Of a stretch of 64,000 nucleotides of DNA, positions 45,159-56,736 are shown piece by piece. The DNA is from Dactylis glomerata (taxonomy: Eukaryota > Streptophyta > Magnoliopsida > Poales > Poaceae), in NCBI GenBank assembly GCA_007115705.1, contig QXEO01000433.1:1852803-1916802 (forward strand), written 5' to 3'. The first letter of the stretch is position 1. Each line of letters opens with the position of its first letter. The notes beneath the pieces are model-generated. The model saw nothing but the letters and a program-made list of their open reading frames with translations, was not told where the DNA came from and searched no databases. The position numbers and the translations under genes are program-made.

Positions 45159-45276
45159 CTAACGTGGAAAATATTCACACAATAAGCATCCAGAGGATAC
45201 AAGCAAACAATGCACAACAAAAATGAATGTATGCAGGATAGAAAACAGAATAATTTTGAATGCACTTTATAAATAA

Positions 45277-47026
45277 CTAGCTCAGTGACCCGCACATTTG
45301 CGCGGCTAGATTTATCGTTAATTCATAATGCACATCAATCTCCTAGTTTGTCGATTGTTTAAATCTAAATATCTCTTTTATCATTGATCACACTGTAGCT
45401 AAATTTAAATTTTTGATCGCGACTACCACTGATTGTTTGGACGCTAAGTAGTACAGTTATCCATTTATATTCATTTAAATTTACTAAAACATTTTCTTTG
45501 GTCCAGTTTTTCATTGCATGTTATTTGCTAGGATACACATATTTATTTAGCCAGAGATGATTTCTCTTAAAATATTTATTTTTCTATCCTAATGTCATGA
45601 TGTTGTAAGTGAGTAACTAACTGGCCACTTATGTTCATATGCCTCAAATGCTCAACTCGTCATTGATCTACTCATGTCGACCTTAATTTTTTACACTCAT
45701 AAACTTGAAAAAAATATATGGTCATATCTAACAAATAATTTATGTTATACATACATATGAGCCGTGTTATGCCAACATTGGTTGTTTATTACTACAATTT
45801 GCAAAGCTGGTATTTCAATATATTTTTTAGATCAACCTGATATTTTTATATAAATTTTATTCCAAAAATATACATAGTTTGTTAGCTTTATCAGATCGAT
45901 TGATGAGTCGTTTGTTCATATTTTCATATTATAACTGGCAGTGATTTAGACTGTTAGTAATGCAAAACCTCTATCTGAAGTGATTGTATGTATCTCCTAG
46001 GGAGCCCCGTTACTAAAACTGAATGTTGTCCGATGCAAAAGTAAATCCATAGTTAGGGTGACTAAAAAATTAAAATGGTGCTCCTAGAGACTTGGCTACT
46101 TTTACATGTATGTATACGCATTTAAAGGTCTCTCTATGCTCGGTCAGTGCTGATGTGGGTATGTAAATAATAATTGATATTTTTTATACGTAGGTAGCCA
46201 TACAATAGAGAAGCAACGGACAGAGAAAGTGAGTCAAATGCACTGCGAGAGAGAGGGAAAGAGAGAGAACCTGGAGGCATCGAAGAGTACATGCACCCCC
46301 TGTGTTTCAGGTGCGCCGCTTCTGCTCCTCGCCGGAGTGCTTCATCGAATCTTCGCCAGCCATGGCCTGTGCCAGTGCTTCCTCTTGAACATGGTGTATA
46401 ATCATCGTGTGTTGACAACTCACGTGCAAGTGCATGTTCTTAGCTGCTGTCGGTTGCCGCACCGGTGCTTGCTCCTTGGGTCGTCAGGAGGACGTAAGGC
46501 AGTTTGCCATTGATTCGAACTGCGCGCCGCGTGGGTTTCAGACCTCTTGTCCCCCAGATTGATATCGCTAAAATGAACTCGTCGATGACTTTGAGTGATC
46601 TTCGAGCTAGCTTCGTTGGTGCGATCGCCGTTATGCCCCTCTAGCTCGTCGGAGAATTTATGCTTGGTCGGGGACACTGCCATCGCAGGATCGACATGGC
46701 AGTTGTTGCCGATGCGTGCCATTGTTAGTCGATCAACATAACCCGCGACATCCATCGATTACTGTAGGCCGAAATCTCATGCAAAGCAACACTAATCAGG
46801 GATCAAAGAGATATGGATCAGTTTATTACCTTTTGTTTCTTCGAGTCCTTCTTGCCCATGGTGGTACATACTATCTTTGGAATCTTTTCCTCAGTGTGTC
46901 CTTATTCTAATCTAACCGATTTTGGCTACAACGTAACTCCTATGTTCCGTGTTTAAATCTAGACCGTTTATTGGTTGTTGCTTAATCTTGGCCATTGATT
47001 GTTAGTTGTTTTAATTATATAATAGA
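45277..47026 (-). mobile_element. Non-autonomous Helitron (1750 bp) in Tekay 5' LTR
   Basis: On the minus strand it starts TCTATTATATAATT at 47026 and ends GAGCTAG at 45277. It sits exactly between A and T of the host LTR, as shown by the empty site in the 3' LTR (near 36376). A 16-nt hairpin CCGCGCAAATGTGCGG (45305-45290) lies 13 nt before the CTAG end. These are the Helitron hallmarks: 5' TC, 3' CTRR, terminal hairpin, A/T target and no duplication. It has no Rep/helicase gene. A GC-richer central part (46200-46760) with a 111-codon minus-strand frame (46755-46420) could be captured gene sequence, which I cannot identify. Confidence 0.88.
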
Positions 47027-47835
47027 TTTATAATCAATAAATAGAGTCTAAAATCACTTTTATTAAGTGACAAATAAACCTGTAGCAAGAAATAGTTTCA
47101 AAACTTTTTCTACAGGTTCTACTGGTTAGACAAAACTAAAACGTTTCAAATGCAATTGGCGCAAAAATCATTTACATAATTTAAAATATAGCCAAAACTC
47201 TATAATCACTATTTGAAATTTGAAAAATCTGAAAGTTACTAAAACTTTAAAACTAACAGTACCAAAATGTTCCTCTCATTTTTAGGAATCCAACGGTATA
47301 TTATTTGCAAACAAATGAGTTACTGAACAAAAGATATGAATTTTCTAAGATTCGCATAAAATCTGACTATTAAAACGAAATTCGTAAATAGAAAGAATAT
47401 TCTAGGAATATTCCGGGCAATGTGGCGGCGTCTGATTGGTCTGTACCCCTTCGTGCGGATCAGCTATACGAGCCGTTGGATCGAGGCACGATCGGACGGC
47501 TCAAATCTATTCGGAGAAGACTCACCGGTGACATGAACTCCGGCGAGGTCGGTGGCTCGACGGTGGACTCCGGCGGTCTCTGGCGGTGGCAATGTAACAC
47601 CCTGGAATTTATAACAAATTCAAAGTGCCCGTTATGCATTCCACCACAATCCCAGAATCATTGTTGTGATACACATAACGTAGTTGGTAACCAGTTCCAT
47701 AGACATTACAATACGATAGTTCAAATACAATGGTCATAGTGACCAAGTTCATATTACAACACAATATAGCAGCGGAAATAAGGTCTTCGGGTCCATGCCT
47801 TCACCCTACAGGCAATGGCGACTCAGGAGACGATC

Positions 47836-47888
47836 TTAGTTCTGATACTCCTCTTCATAACCTTCATCCGGATACTCTTCCCCATAGT
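47836..47888 (-). other. Acidic terminal exon in Tekay-type solo LTR
   Basis: After the acceptor TTGGCTAG, the phase-1 frame reads DYGEEYPDEGYEEEYQN and stops at TAA 47838-47836. It joins in phase to the microexon at 48938. Confidence 0.42.
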
Positions 47889-48210
47889 CTAGCCAAGTTG
47901 ATAGCCAGGGACACAGCCATGAGTACATTGGATGCACTCGCAAACCATCTTATAAACAAAATGATGAAGTAGATATGCAAGGTTGATATGGTGGACTAAG
48001 CACTAAGTTTATTTGCAAAAGCTAGTTTTATTTCCCCAGAATGTTCATTACTAGAGAAGAAGATTTAATTCTCTAAGTAAATCTAAAGAGGAACTTCAAG
48101 TGTGTCAATACTAGGGTCAAGTCAAGTTATTCACCAAGTTCTCATAGATTGTTAACATTCTTGACAAAAGTCAAGTACAGCTTGCCAACTGTCCATGACC
48201 GCGGACGCGG

Positions 48211-48242
48211 CTATTCGAATAGTTTTGAAACCTCTGCAGAGG
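48211..48242. repeat. Palindrome pair in Tekay-type solo LTR
   Basis: CTATTCGAATAG (48211-48222) and CCTCTGCAGAGG (48231-48242), both perfect 12-bp palindromes. Confidence 0.7.
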
Positions 48243-48937
48243 GGTACACTTTACCCACAAGATTCGATACATCTGCCGGGAGAAATCCACGGATCGTCAT
48301 ACACAAAGTATGCGAGGTTCAGATAATCAAACAAATTCTTTCACTTGTCTACTCTAGTATAGGATCCTTCCCTAAGAGTCCATTTTGGCACTCATAGTTT
48401 TGCCCGCTGCAGAGTGCTGCATGAATGGAAACTTCCACTCGGTTCGGAAGCACCCATGTAAGGCTTACTTCTATAAAAGATGATACAAGGTCTCCCATAC
48501 TAGAATAAACAAACTACGGACTAAGCCCCTTCCCATTTAGGGGTAATGTGGTCGTACGGTAGTGGTTGGCTCGCATGGTACATCACTTATTATCATTTAG
48601 CAAATACATTCCATAGTCCTTAGTCAAGATTATTTTTCCCTCATAAAACCATCATGTAGGAGAAATCTCTAATTCAAGTTTTCAAGTTCAAGTCACCCAT
48701 TTCAAATAGGGTTCCCCTTCTAGATGGCCTCAATTTTATTAGCGACTAAGCAACTATATAGAGTGATGATACCCCTAGATAAGGTTGGATAAACTCAGCT
48801 TGATACTCTTGCTAAACAAGATATCACTACCCAACTATCATTCTACTCTAGCAATTCAATCATGCAATTTACTTAAAAACAAGTAGAATGCAATAGTAAA
48901 ACTAGGCATGTGGAGTATGATTCAAAAGATGGCTTGC

Positions 48938-49018
48938 CTTGGTTGGCAAAGTGTCCGGGGTAGTCTTCTTCTTCTTGATAAAATTCCCCCTCAATATCCT
49001 CCTCAGCAACACTAGCGT
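48938..49018 (-). other. Acidic microexon in Tekay-type solo LTR (81 nt)
   Basis: Acceptor CGTTATTAG and donor AAG|GCAAGC. The phase-1 frame has an acidic core (EEDIEGEFYQEEEDYPG) followed by HFANQ. It sits at the same place as the cysteine-rich microexons of other LTRs and like them has a length divisible by three. Confidence 0.42.
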
Positions 49019-50157
49019 CTAATAACGGATAAACACAAAGCACACAATCACTACACAATACTAACAACACTCCAAGCACACAATACTTGTTTTCAAACAA
49101 TAGAATTCATGTTGGATTTTATTGAGTGGTGTTGCAAGTTTTCATTAAGTGTGTAAGTTAGATTTTCTTATCATGTGCCATGTGTTGTTTACTTTCTAAG
49201 TATTGGTATGAAGCTAGGGTATTAGGGCTAGTTCAAGTGGAGATTGACTAATTAAGTAGATTGATAGTGATGGAAAAAAGAATTAAGCTAACTGCATAGT
49301 GGGGGTCTATCATTTTATGCTACACACTAGGGTTGGAGTAGAGTTTAATTGATAGCACTAACAAGGTTTGAGTTGATTAAGGTTGGACTAAACAGTAGGT
49401 AAGTTCACTAGTGGGGTCCTAAATCAAGTTTCAAGATTTTAAGGGGTTTAAACAATTTTCTAAAATTTTCCTAAGATTAATAAGGCTATGGTCAAAGTAT
49501 TCTTATTGAATTAAATCCCTAACTCAAATTGGATTCTAACTAGTTTCAGAGGCTAGATAATTTCCTAAGCTTTCCAACACATATTTATTTGCTAAAAATG
49601 GATTTCTAAATCTCTTGGAATTAAAGTTTGAAAAATATATCTGAAACAAATTTAAAATGAGCGGGAAAATAAATAAAAACGATTCAGACCGAATCTCACT
49701 GAACCGGGCCAATTTCCGAAGAATCCCGAACGGGCCGGCCCAGTACCGCTTCGCAGGGCGGGAGGCCTTTCTAATTTCAAACCTGATAGGTGGAGCCCAC
49801 CGGTCAGGTCACTTAAGTCACCCGAATCGGTACGCTACCGATGGATCAGGATCCGACGGCTCACAGGCGTCGTCTACCTCGGCTAGGGCGGGAGCTCACC
49901 GGCGCTTGCAGAGACGAGTGTTCAACGGCGGGGGCTCGACGGAGAGGAAGCAGGGGTCATCGGCGATGACGCAGAACGGCGGCGGCAGCTTGACTCCTCC
50001 GCCTCGCACCGGCGGCGTGTCCAACGGTGGCCGGACTCCTTCAGAACGCGGCGGCGCACGCTCACAGAGATCGGACGATTCCGAGGGAGAGAGGAAGAGA
50101 GAAGAGTGGGAATCGGTAGCGGTGAGGGTGTGCTTCTTCTGGGCGTCGACGGGGGGG

Positions 50158-50165
50158 TTTTTATA
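50158..50165 (-). promoter_or_regulatory. TATA box of Tekay-type solo LTR
   Basis: GCCTATAAAAAC on the minus strand, about 960 bp into the LTR, followed by a GC-rich leader. Confidence 0.55.
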
Positions 50166-52125
50166 GGCACGGGAGGGCGCGGGAGCTAGGGTTTCCAGTG
50201 GCATGCTGGGGCGGTGCCTGGCGACGTGCACGGGCAAAGCCGGGCGCGGCGGCCTTGGGGGCGTGTTGGCGGGGTGTTGTCCTGGCGTCGGGGTACTGTG
50301 GGCATGCTCTGGCGAGCTCACGCCGGTCGGCGTTGTGCAGAGAGCAGAGAGGAAGAGAGGGGGGTCCGGGCGTGTTCTTCCTCTTCTCCTCCACTTCTCA
50401 CGGCCTGGGTCGGGGCAGAGGGGGCTGGGCTCGACCGAGGGGGTGTCCACGAGCATGGCTACAGGGCTAGGGCGAATGTGAATAGCATCGGCCACAGTAG
50501 AGTGGATTTTTCTGGATTTTTGCCAGCCAGGTGTTAGATCAAATGCCCGCAAGAATTCAAATTTCGAATTTTTTAAAATTGCCACTGTGGTTTGTCAACA
50601 TATTGGACAAGGGTTCCAGAGGTATTTTTGTTACAAAGAAAGATGATGTTTTGCAGATTTGTTATTTCAAATTTGAAGTCTGGTCACTGTTTCGGATTCA
50701 AACTTTGTCAGATGTTTGCGTGGGTTTCTTGTTTGAGTTTTTGTTGGAAAATTCTTGGTTGAGTTAGTAGGTGATCTGGTCAAGCTCAACCCACTCACCA
50801 CACCCTGAGTTGAGTTGCAGAAAGCTTAATCTAAGTGTTCAAAGTAGGGTAGTGGTTAACTTTTTCTAGATCATCTTTTCTTCTCTCTTTTCTTTATTTC
50901 TTTGATTTCTGGTTTCTTGGTCCTGGTGGTTAACCTCTATTGTTTCTGTTGGTTAGGTTTGAATTCACTAAATATTGCACAACAAATTAAAACACACATG
51001 AAATCATAAAAGACACATAATAGAAATATATGCATACATGCAATAAGAATGAAAAAGTTTTATTTGGTCCAAAATTTGGCACTTTAAATAATAGGAAATG
51101 GATTACAAATATTTGGGTTGTTACAGGCAAGGTGGCGGATGAGGTGCATCGTGCGACGGTGGTCCTGGTGACATCCTTGGTGGTGGCTAATTCTTCCCGG
51201 AACGGTGGCTATGGACGGATGGAGCTCTCCAACTTCGATGGAACTCTGGCGAGCAATTGCGGCCATCTCAGTAATCTACAGATGGGGAAAACAGGTGAGA
51301 AGGGGCGGTATATTATGAGGAAGAGATTAGGGGCAAAAGGAGGGCTAGGGGGCGACGAATTTGGGGTCTTACTGAGCTCCAATGGCGGCGCTCTGGTGAG
51401 AGATTGGAGCAGCCTGGCGGCTCAAAAAAGCTAGGGTTTCAGGGGGGAAGATAGGGGGGGTCTGGGGATATTTATAGGCAAAGTTTCATGGAAAAGGGTC
51501 AATGAAATCCAGCAATTTTTGGGGAGATCCGATCGATACCGAACACGTACGCATGCAGAACTCCTGGACCGAACTCAGTGATGATAGGCGGGTCCCAGCC
51601 GTCAGGGAAAAAAAGAAAAAGGAAAAGGAAAAGGAAAAGACAGGGCATGCTGGGCTGGTGCTGCTCCTGGGCCGGCGGCGCGTATTACCTGCCACACGGG
51701 GCGGTGCGGGCGCGGGCGGCTGGCTGGCTGGGCCGGATTCGGCCCAGTTCGGTACAGTGGCCGATTCCTTTTTTTTTAAAAAAAACTGTTTTTTTCCTAT
51801 TTCAAATTCCTGCTTTACTTTTAGGCCTATAAAAATAGCCAAATAAAATACAGAAAAATTGTAAAAATTCCTGTAGCTTGTTAGAGCATTTAGGAATCCA
51901 CTTTGCACTAAACAAAGCTAAATAAAAATTTGTCACATGACAATTTAGCCTATTGGCTATGAGAGAAATTTGAAAAGAATAATGGGGTCTTTGATTGAAA
52001 ACAAAACAATTTTTTTAAAGAATTGAAAAGTTTTGCACGATGGCATGATGCACAACAGAAATTCAATAATGAAAATCTGGGATGTTACAATCCCCCTTAT
52101 TTTGGTTATAACTCTGCAGGATAGG

Positions 52126-52468
52126 TGACAAGGGTATAGCTAATAAAGCCCATTATCTTTGTACCCCTAAGGCCGGTTAGATAGACCCAAGCATAGATGT
52201 AGTCGAAATACGAGATGATATCGTATACAGATAATGTAATTTGTATTGAACCCGACCAGATTCTTGAGACCTGGCCACCTATATATAGGGGCCAGGAGAG
52301 GCCGGCCAGAGACAGATGGAGATTGAGCCAATTGAGTACCATGCTTATTCTTGATACACACCAAACCTCGCCTTGTTTGACTAACCTTTACCTTTGAGTT
52401 CATCTGACGCCCTTTTCCCCTGATCCTAAGTCCTTCATCTGGGACATTTGCTGAGTTAACCCTCGTCA
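52126..52468 (+). mobile_element. LTR of third Tat family, copy 2 (343 bp)
   Basis: TGACAAGGGTATAGC start and CCCTCGTCA end; TATATATA at 52280-52287. Homologous to 33968-34302 throughout. The left flank is ATAGG. Confidence 0.87.
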
Positions 52469-52469
52469 A

Positions 52470-52487
52470 TTGGCGCCGACCGTGGGG
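52470..52487 (+). promoter_or_regulatory. Primer-binding site, third Tat family copy 2
   Basis: TTGGCGCCGACCGTGGGG, one base after the LTR. Confidence 0.85.
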
Positions 52488-52505
52488 ACCTTAGGCGTTG
52501 GAATC

Positions 52506-54957
52506 ATGAATTTGACGGCTTTTTCGCTTCCAGCCAACAGCAACTCAAAAGTCGATGGAAAACAGATATCCTTTTGGACCGTAGATTTCAACCTCATCAA
52601 CCAATCCTTACTCCAGTCTTTGCAATCTTGGATCAGGAGATGGACCTGACAATTAGAAGTCTGAACTTTCGCTTTGGCTCACTGGGTTCGATTCACCTTT
52701 CAGATCCAACGAAATTGGATCCGTCGGCAGAGAAAACCACAACAATGGCCATATCAGAATCATTGGTATGCTCCTCCAGCGAGGTAAACTCGCCAGTCAG
52801 CTTCGCGACGACGGAGAATATAGAAGACAAAATCAAAGAACTCGACGAAACCATGGAGAACCTCGACTTAGGAGAGCAGTCAGAAGATTTCATGATCTGT
52901 TGCGACAACCTCTCGGATAAATCTATAAACACATGGAAAATGGGATTGGAGCTTCATGAGGACAACCAAACTACCCTCTCAAGCTGTAGCAACAAATTCG
53001 ACAACCAATATCAAATACTCGCAATCATAGGAGACAACTCAGAAGAATTTGATGACAACAACAATCCAGTACTAAACCCAGCAAACATGACAAGAGGAGC
53101 AAATCACCTGGCGGAAGGAGATACTGCAGACTCCCTGGCAAATAGAGCTAAAATTCGACTATCAGCCGAAGATTGGAACATAATCAAAGCAGCCATCGAG
53201 CACGGCGCAGCCATACCAGCAGACGCAAGTAAAGAGGTGCTTCTAGGGTATCATTATGCCCTTTGACGACAATCAAGACAACTGGCGAAGGAAAGAAGCG
53301 AAATACAGAAAAGAAGGGACTCAGCAATTGCAGCAAGCGAAGCTCTGCACAAAGCACGCATCAACGCATCACATACAAATAGCAAAAGGCATAATAGGCA
53401 TGGCTCGCGAATCAATAACCTCGAGCACTCAGATAGAAGAAATCTCTCCAGAAATCATGACTCATCTTTCCTATCGGTCGATGAGCAAGGCAATATCATG
53501 CTAAAAACACCCGAAGCAGCACTCGTGGTAGCACAAACATATATGTATACTACGCAGCCAAACCCAGGGGACCCAAGAGAACACATGCATCGAGCAGCAC
53601 CACAAGGATTGAGATTAGTAGGAAACAAACTAATAGCTAAAGTAAAAGAGGCGTATTGCAACAAAGATACACACAAACCTAGATCACCGCACCGTCATGG
53701 CAGTCCTCGGCACAGGAGTAGCATTCGATGATCTAGGTCATCATCGCCAAAATACCACAAAAGCCCAAGACACGGAGGAACCCAAAAATCCTGGACTCCC
53801 ATCAAAGAATACGATTACGAAGACGACGAAAAAGAGATGGGAGCACAGTGCTTTACTCAAAGAGTTTGCACCACGCCTATACCCAAAGGATTCAAACTAC
53901 CCCATGATCAGCAGAAATACGATCGATCTCAGGAGCCACAGTCATGGCTCTCAGATTACTTACAGGCAGTCAAAATACTAGGAGGATCGAAAGAGACAAT
54001 AATGCAAAGCTTTCAGCTCCACCTCACCGGCGCAGCACGGTCATGGTTGAGCAAGTTGGAAAGGGAAACAATCGGAAGGTAGGATGAACTCACAAAATAG
54101 TTTACGAGCAACTTCAAGTCAACATACAAGCGGCCAATGTCAATAGAGGAAGGCAAAGCCTGTATACAGCAGTGCAATGAGAAACTTAGATCATACATCC
54201 AAAGATGGAGCATCATCAGAAACTCCGCAGTCAAAATTTCAGATGAGAGAGCAATCGATGCCTTTACACTCTGGTTGCGATGAGGAGATCTAGTCGAAGA
54301 AATGGAATGGATCAAACCAAGGATAGTATGAGAGCTAATGGATATCGCAAACTGATTTGCTGACAGCGAAGATGCATGTAACAATAAAAGGACGTGATCA
54401 CCTAAAGACGATAGGGGAAACAGATACAATAGTCAAAGGAGAAGATCCCGCAACTACGACCACTATGGTTCTCATAGTCAAGTAGCCGTAGGATACAAGG
54501 ACAACAACTATCAAGGAGATGACCGCAAAAATTCCGGGTACCGCAGCTACGGTAAAGAGGATTCAAGCAATAGCAAAAGGTTCCAGTCAAGGGGGTCTAG
54601 GGAGTATAATCAATCCCCAGACGACATGCTGAACAGACCATGCCATATACACTATGCATTCATCGATGGAAAAAGAGTATCCAGACATGTAATGAAGGAT
54701 TGCAAAACATTTCTAAAACTCCAGGAAGTAGCAGGGAATAAATAAGCTGAAGCAAGGAGGCAAGGCTATGAGAGAAACACAAACAACACACCTCCGGTAA
54801 ACCAGCAGCCAAACAACGGAACAATGCAAGGACAAAACCAGCCAAATCAAGGAAACGACAATGATGGAGGATATATCCCAACGAAAGGGCACATCACCGC
54901 AATGATACAACCCGTACCAAAATCAAACAAAGAGGAAAAAAGCATATCTTGACAAGT
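52506..54957 (+). pseudogene. gag of third Tat family, copy 2 (many stops)
   Basis: The ATG at 52506 (MNLTAFSLPAN) aligns with MNSTVF in copy 1. After early stops, 52574-53266 is open (MDLTIRSLNFRF... SAEDWNIIKAAIEHG... VLLGYHYAL). An Arg/Lys-rich stretch follows. Then the Gag domain: PKGFKLPHDQQKYDRSQEPQSWLSDYLQAVKILGGSKETIMQSFQLHLTGAARSWLSKL, FTSNFKSTYKRPMSIEEGKACIQQCNEKLRSYIQRW and ISDERAIDAF. A basic tail has DDMLNRPCHIHYAFIDGKRVSRHVMKDCKTF, the same Cys/His variant as in Tat element 1. In-frame stops of all three kinds occur, so the copy is older or decayed differently. Confidence 0.8.
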
Positions 54958-55398
54958 CAATCTAGCAGTAACATCGCCTCCAGTGACTACAGAATATTTG
55001 CACTGGTCTGAGCAACCCATAGAATTCAACATAGAAGACCATCCAATAACAGTGCCACGGCCCAGAAACGCGCCCTTGGTACTCAAAGCTTAGATAGGAG
55101 GATATGACGTAGAAAGAGTATTCATGGATGCAGGATGTAGAATAAACTTGATATATGCAAAAACACTTCGAGAAATGTGCATATCACTGGAGTTCCTCAA
55201 GCCAACAGACTGCTCCTTCCATGGAATTGTACCAGGAAGCGCCAACTACCCATTGGGTCTAATAACACTCGACGTTTGTTTCGGCAATCGCTAGAACTAT
55301 AGAAAGGAGAAGCTCAACTTCGAGGCCATGTACTGGCCCTCTCAGTATCACGCGATCCTTAGGCGACCCACGTTTTCGCGCTTCATGGCAGTACCTCT
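54958..55398 (+). pseudogene. Protease of third Tat family, copy 2, truncated
   Basis: Reads EYLHWSEQPIEFNIEDHPITVPRP, then the protease active-site region VERVFMDAGCRINLIYAKTL (D-A-G, where Tat element 1 has D-G-G; the catalytic Asp is kept). CSFHGIVPGSANYPLGLITLDVCFG and YWPSQYHAILRRPTFSRFMAVP follow. The frame breaks off at MAVP, exactly where a Tekay-type LTR starts; Tat element 1 continues HYAYLKLRMP here. TAG codons interrupt it at KA*IGGYD and NR*NYRKE. Confidence 0.8.
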
Positions 55399-55663
55399 GT
55401 AGTGTACCTGTGCTTTATTTGTGCTAGTCTCGGATCAACTGCTAGCACACACAGTTACAACATGAAATATCAAGAATACAATGGTCTTTATTACAACGCT
55501 TGATCCACAATAACATAGTTCTTTTACAACTCAAGTAGCACAAGGCTACAACTTATTACAAACTCGAGAAATGACTAAGTAAAAGAAACTACAAGTCCTC
55601 TTTCTTCATAGCTCCGCAGGCAGACGTGTTGGACGAAGACTCGTGACCGAAGCGCAGCAATCT

Positions 55664-55683
55664 TCAATCTTCATAGTAGTAAC
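55664..55683 (-). other. Terminal exon in Tekay-type LTR 55399-58229
   Basis: Acceptor TGTTGCAG, phase-1 frame GYYYED, TGA at 55666-55664. It has the same 17-nt coding length as 44119-44103. Confidence 0.4.
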
Positions 55684-55993
55684 CTGCAACATGATACGTT
55701 GCAGCCACGGAGGGTCAATACTTTGAATGTATTGGAAAGATGTCACATTGGTGGACTCAATGGCGCCTACACTTATATGCTTATCTGGCCAGGTGGAGTT
55801 GGACTTTGCAAAAGCAAGCTTTCTTCCTATCTTTGTAAAACAAAAGTTTTTCCTTAGCAAAATTTTGTCAAAGAGGAACTCATTACTACCCAAGTTTTCC
55901 CATCAAGTTTTAACTTAAGAAATTGGGATGAGGAGATTCTCGAACAGCTTCAATAATCATGTCACTCAGAATTGTCTGTAACCGGGGACACGG

Positions 55994-56023
55994 CTAAGTA
56001 CTTAGTTCTAACACTCTGGAGAG
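55994..56023. repeat. Palindrome pair in Tekay-type LTR 55399-58229
   Basis: CTAAGTACTTAG (55994-56005), a perfect palindrome with a different sequence from its relatives. The second one, CTCTGGAGAG (56014-56023), is imperfect at its centre. Confidence 0.65.
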
Positions 56024-56676
56024 GTGGTGCACTTTTCCCACAGGACTTAGTTAACCCATTTTGCCATGAGACTCATTTTGCCTCAAATGGCCAAGTGAAA
56101 ACTAAGACGAGACCTTTCAGAAGCAATCCCTCAGACCAACCCGGACGTGTTCCAACCTATCAACAACTACCACCCTTTGTCCGTCTGGCTTGAGTTCTTG
56201 CAACTTAGTTGGTCAAGACAGAGCCCATATGTCTTGTGGTTGCACTGGAAGATTCATGACCTGAACGTCTCCAATCTCTTTGCTCCTGGGTGGCCGTCCA
56301 CAAGTGAGATACACCTGGTGGTTCAGAGGTTCGATGACATGACCCCAGGGAACCACTCAACATAACCCAATCAAAGCCACTTCCACCTAGGTGATTCATT
56401 CACTTAGTTGTTTTCTTAGTTTTACAAAACATGGTTTTCAACACTTAGCCAAAACATGTGATAAACCCTTCCCACAACAAGTGTAAAACATAGCCCTATA
56501 GCAGCAGCAATTCTACTAGGAGATGCAAAAGCTAGGCAAAAGCTAGACAAAGACTTTAGCATAAAATCTAACAAGCTACAGACACAAACTCAAAACCACC
56601 TACACATGCATCTTCTACTAGAAAAGGTACAAGTTACAAAGCATTAAGTAGGATAAGGAAATATGGTGACACTTGC

Positions 56677-56736
56677 CTTGGTGAGGAGAGGAGTTGGTGC
56701 ACTCGTCACAAAGGCACTCGTTGCACTCAGCACAAC
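56677..56736 (-). other. Cysteine-rich microexon in Tekay-type LTR (60 nt)
   Basis: Acceptor TTTTATTTGTAG and donor AAG|GCAAGT. In phase 1 it encodes CAECNECLCDECTNSSPHQ. The Cys spacing matches CPECNPCDCFDC of the Tekay element, though other residues differ. Confidence 0.42.

Larger units (their letters stand above)
47593..51125 (-). mobile_element. Tekay-type solo LTR (3533 bp) nested in the Tekay 5' LTR
   Basis: On the minus strand TGTAACAACCCAAATATTTG (51125) to TTCCAGGGTGTTACA (47593), with perfect target duplications GGCAA at 47588-47592 and 51126-51130. The empty site is seen in the other LTR (near 36971). TATAAAAA at 50165-50158; a GC-rich leader 50150-49660; donor-like CCG|GTGAGC near 49889; microexon 49018-48938; palindromes 48211-48242; terminal exon 47888-47836. 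There is no PBS, coding domain or second LTR, so it is a solo LTR. Confidence 0.87.
43820..52089 (-). mobile_element. Tekay element 5' LTR, enlarged by two insertions
   Basis: On the minus strand it starts TGTAACATCCCAGATTTTC at 52089 and ends GGATCGCTTCA at 43820 beside the PBS. Without the Helitron (1750 bp) and the solo LTR plus one TSD (3538 bp) it is about 2.98 kb, the size expected for Tekay. It has a GCCTATAAA box (51476-51471), microexon (45158-45099), palindrome pair (44479-44507) and short terminal exon (44119-44103). The 36 bp to its right include a polypurine-like AAGGGGGAT directly before the LTR start. Confidence 0.85.

Noticed and set aside
49896..50585. 229-codon GC-rich frame on the minus strand
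   Set aside because: It spans the TATA box and GC-rich leader of the solo LTR, has Pro/Arg-rich composition typical of GC-rich frames, and begins upstream of the promoter.
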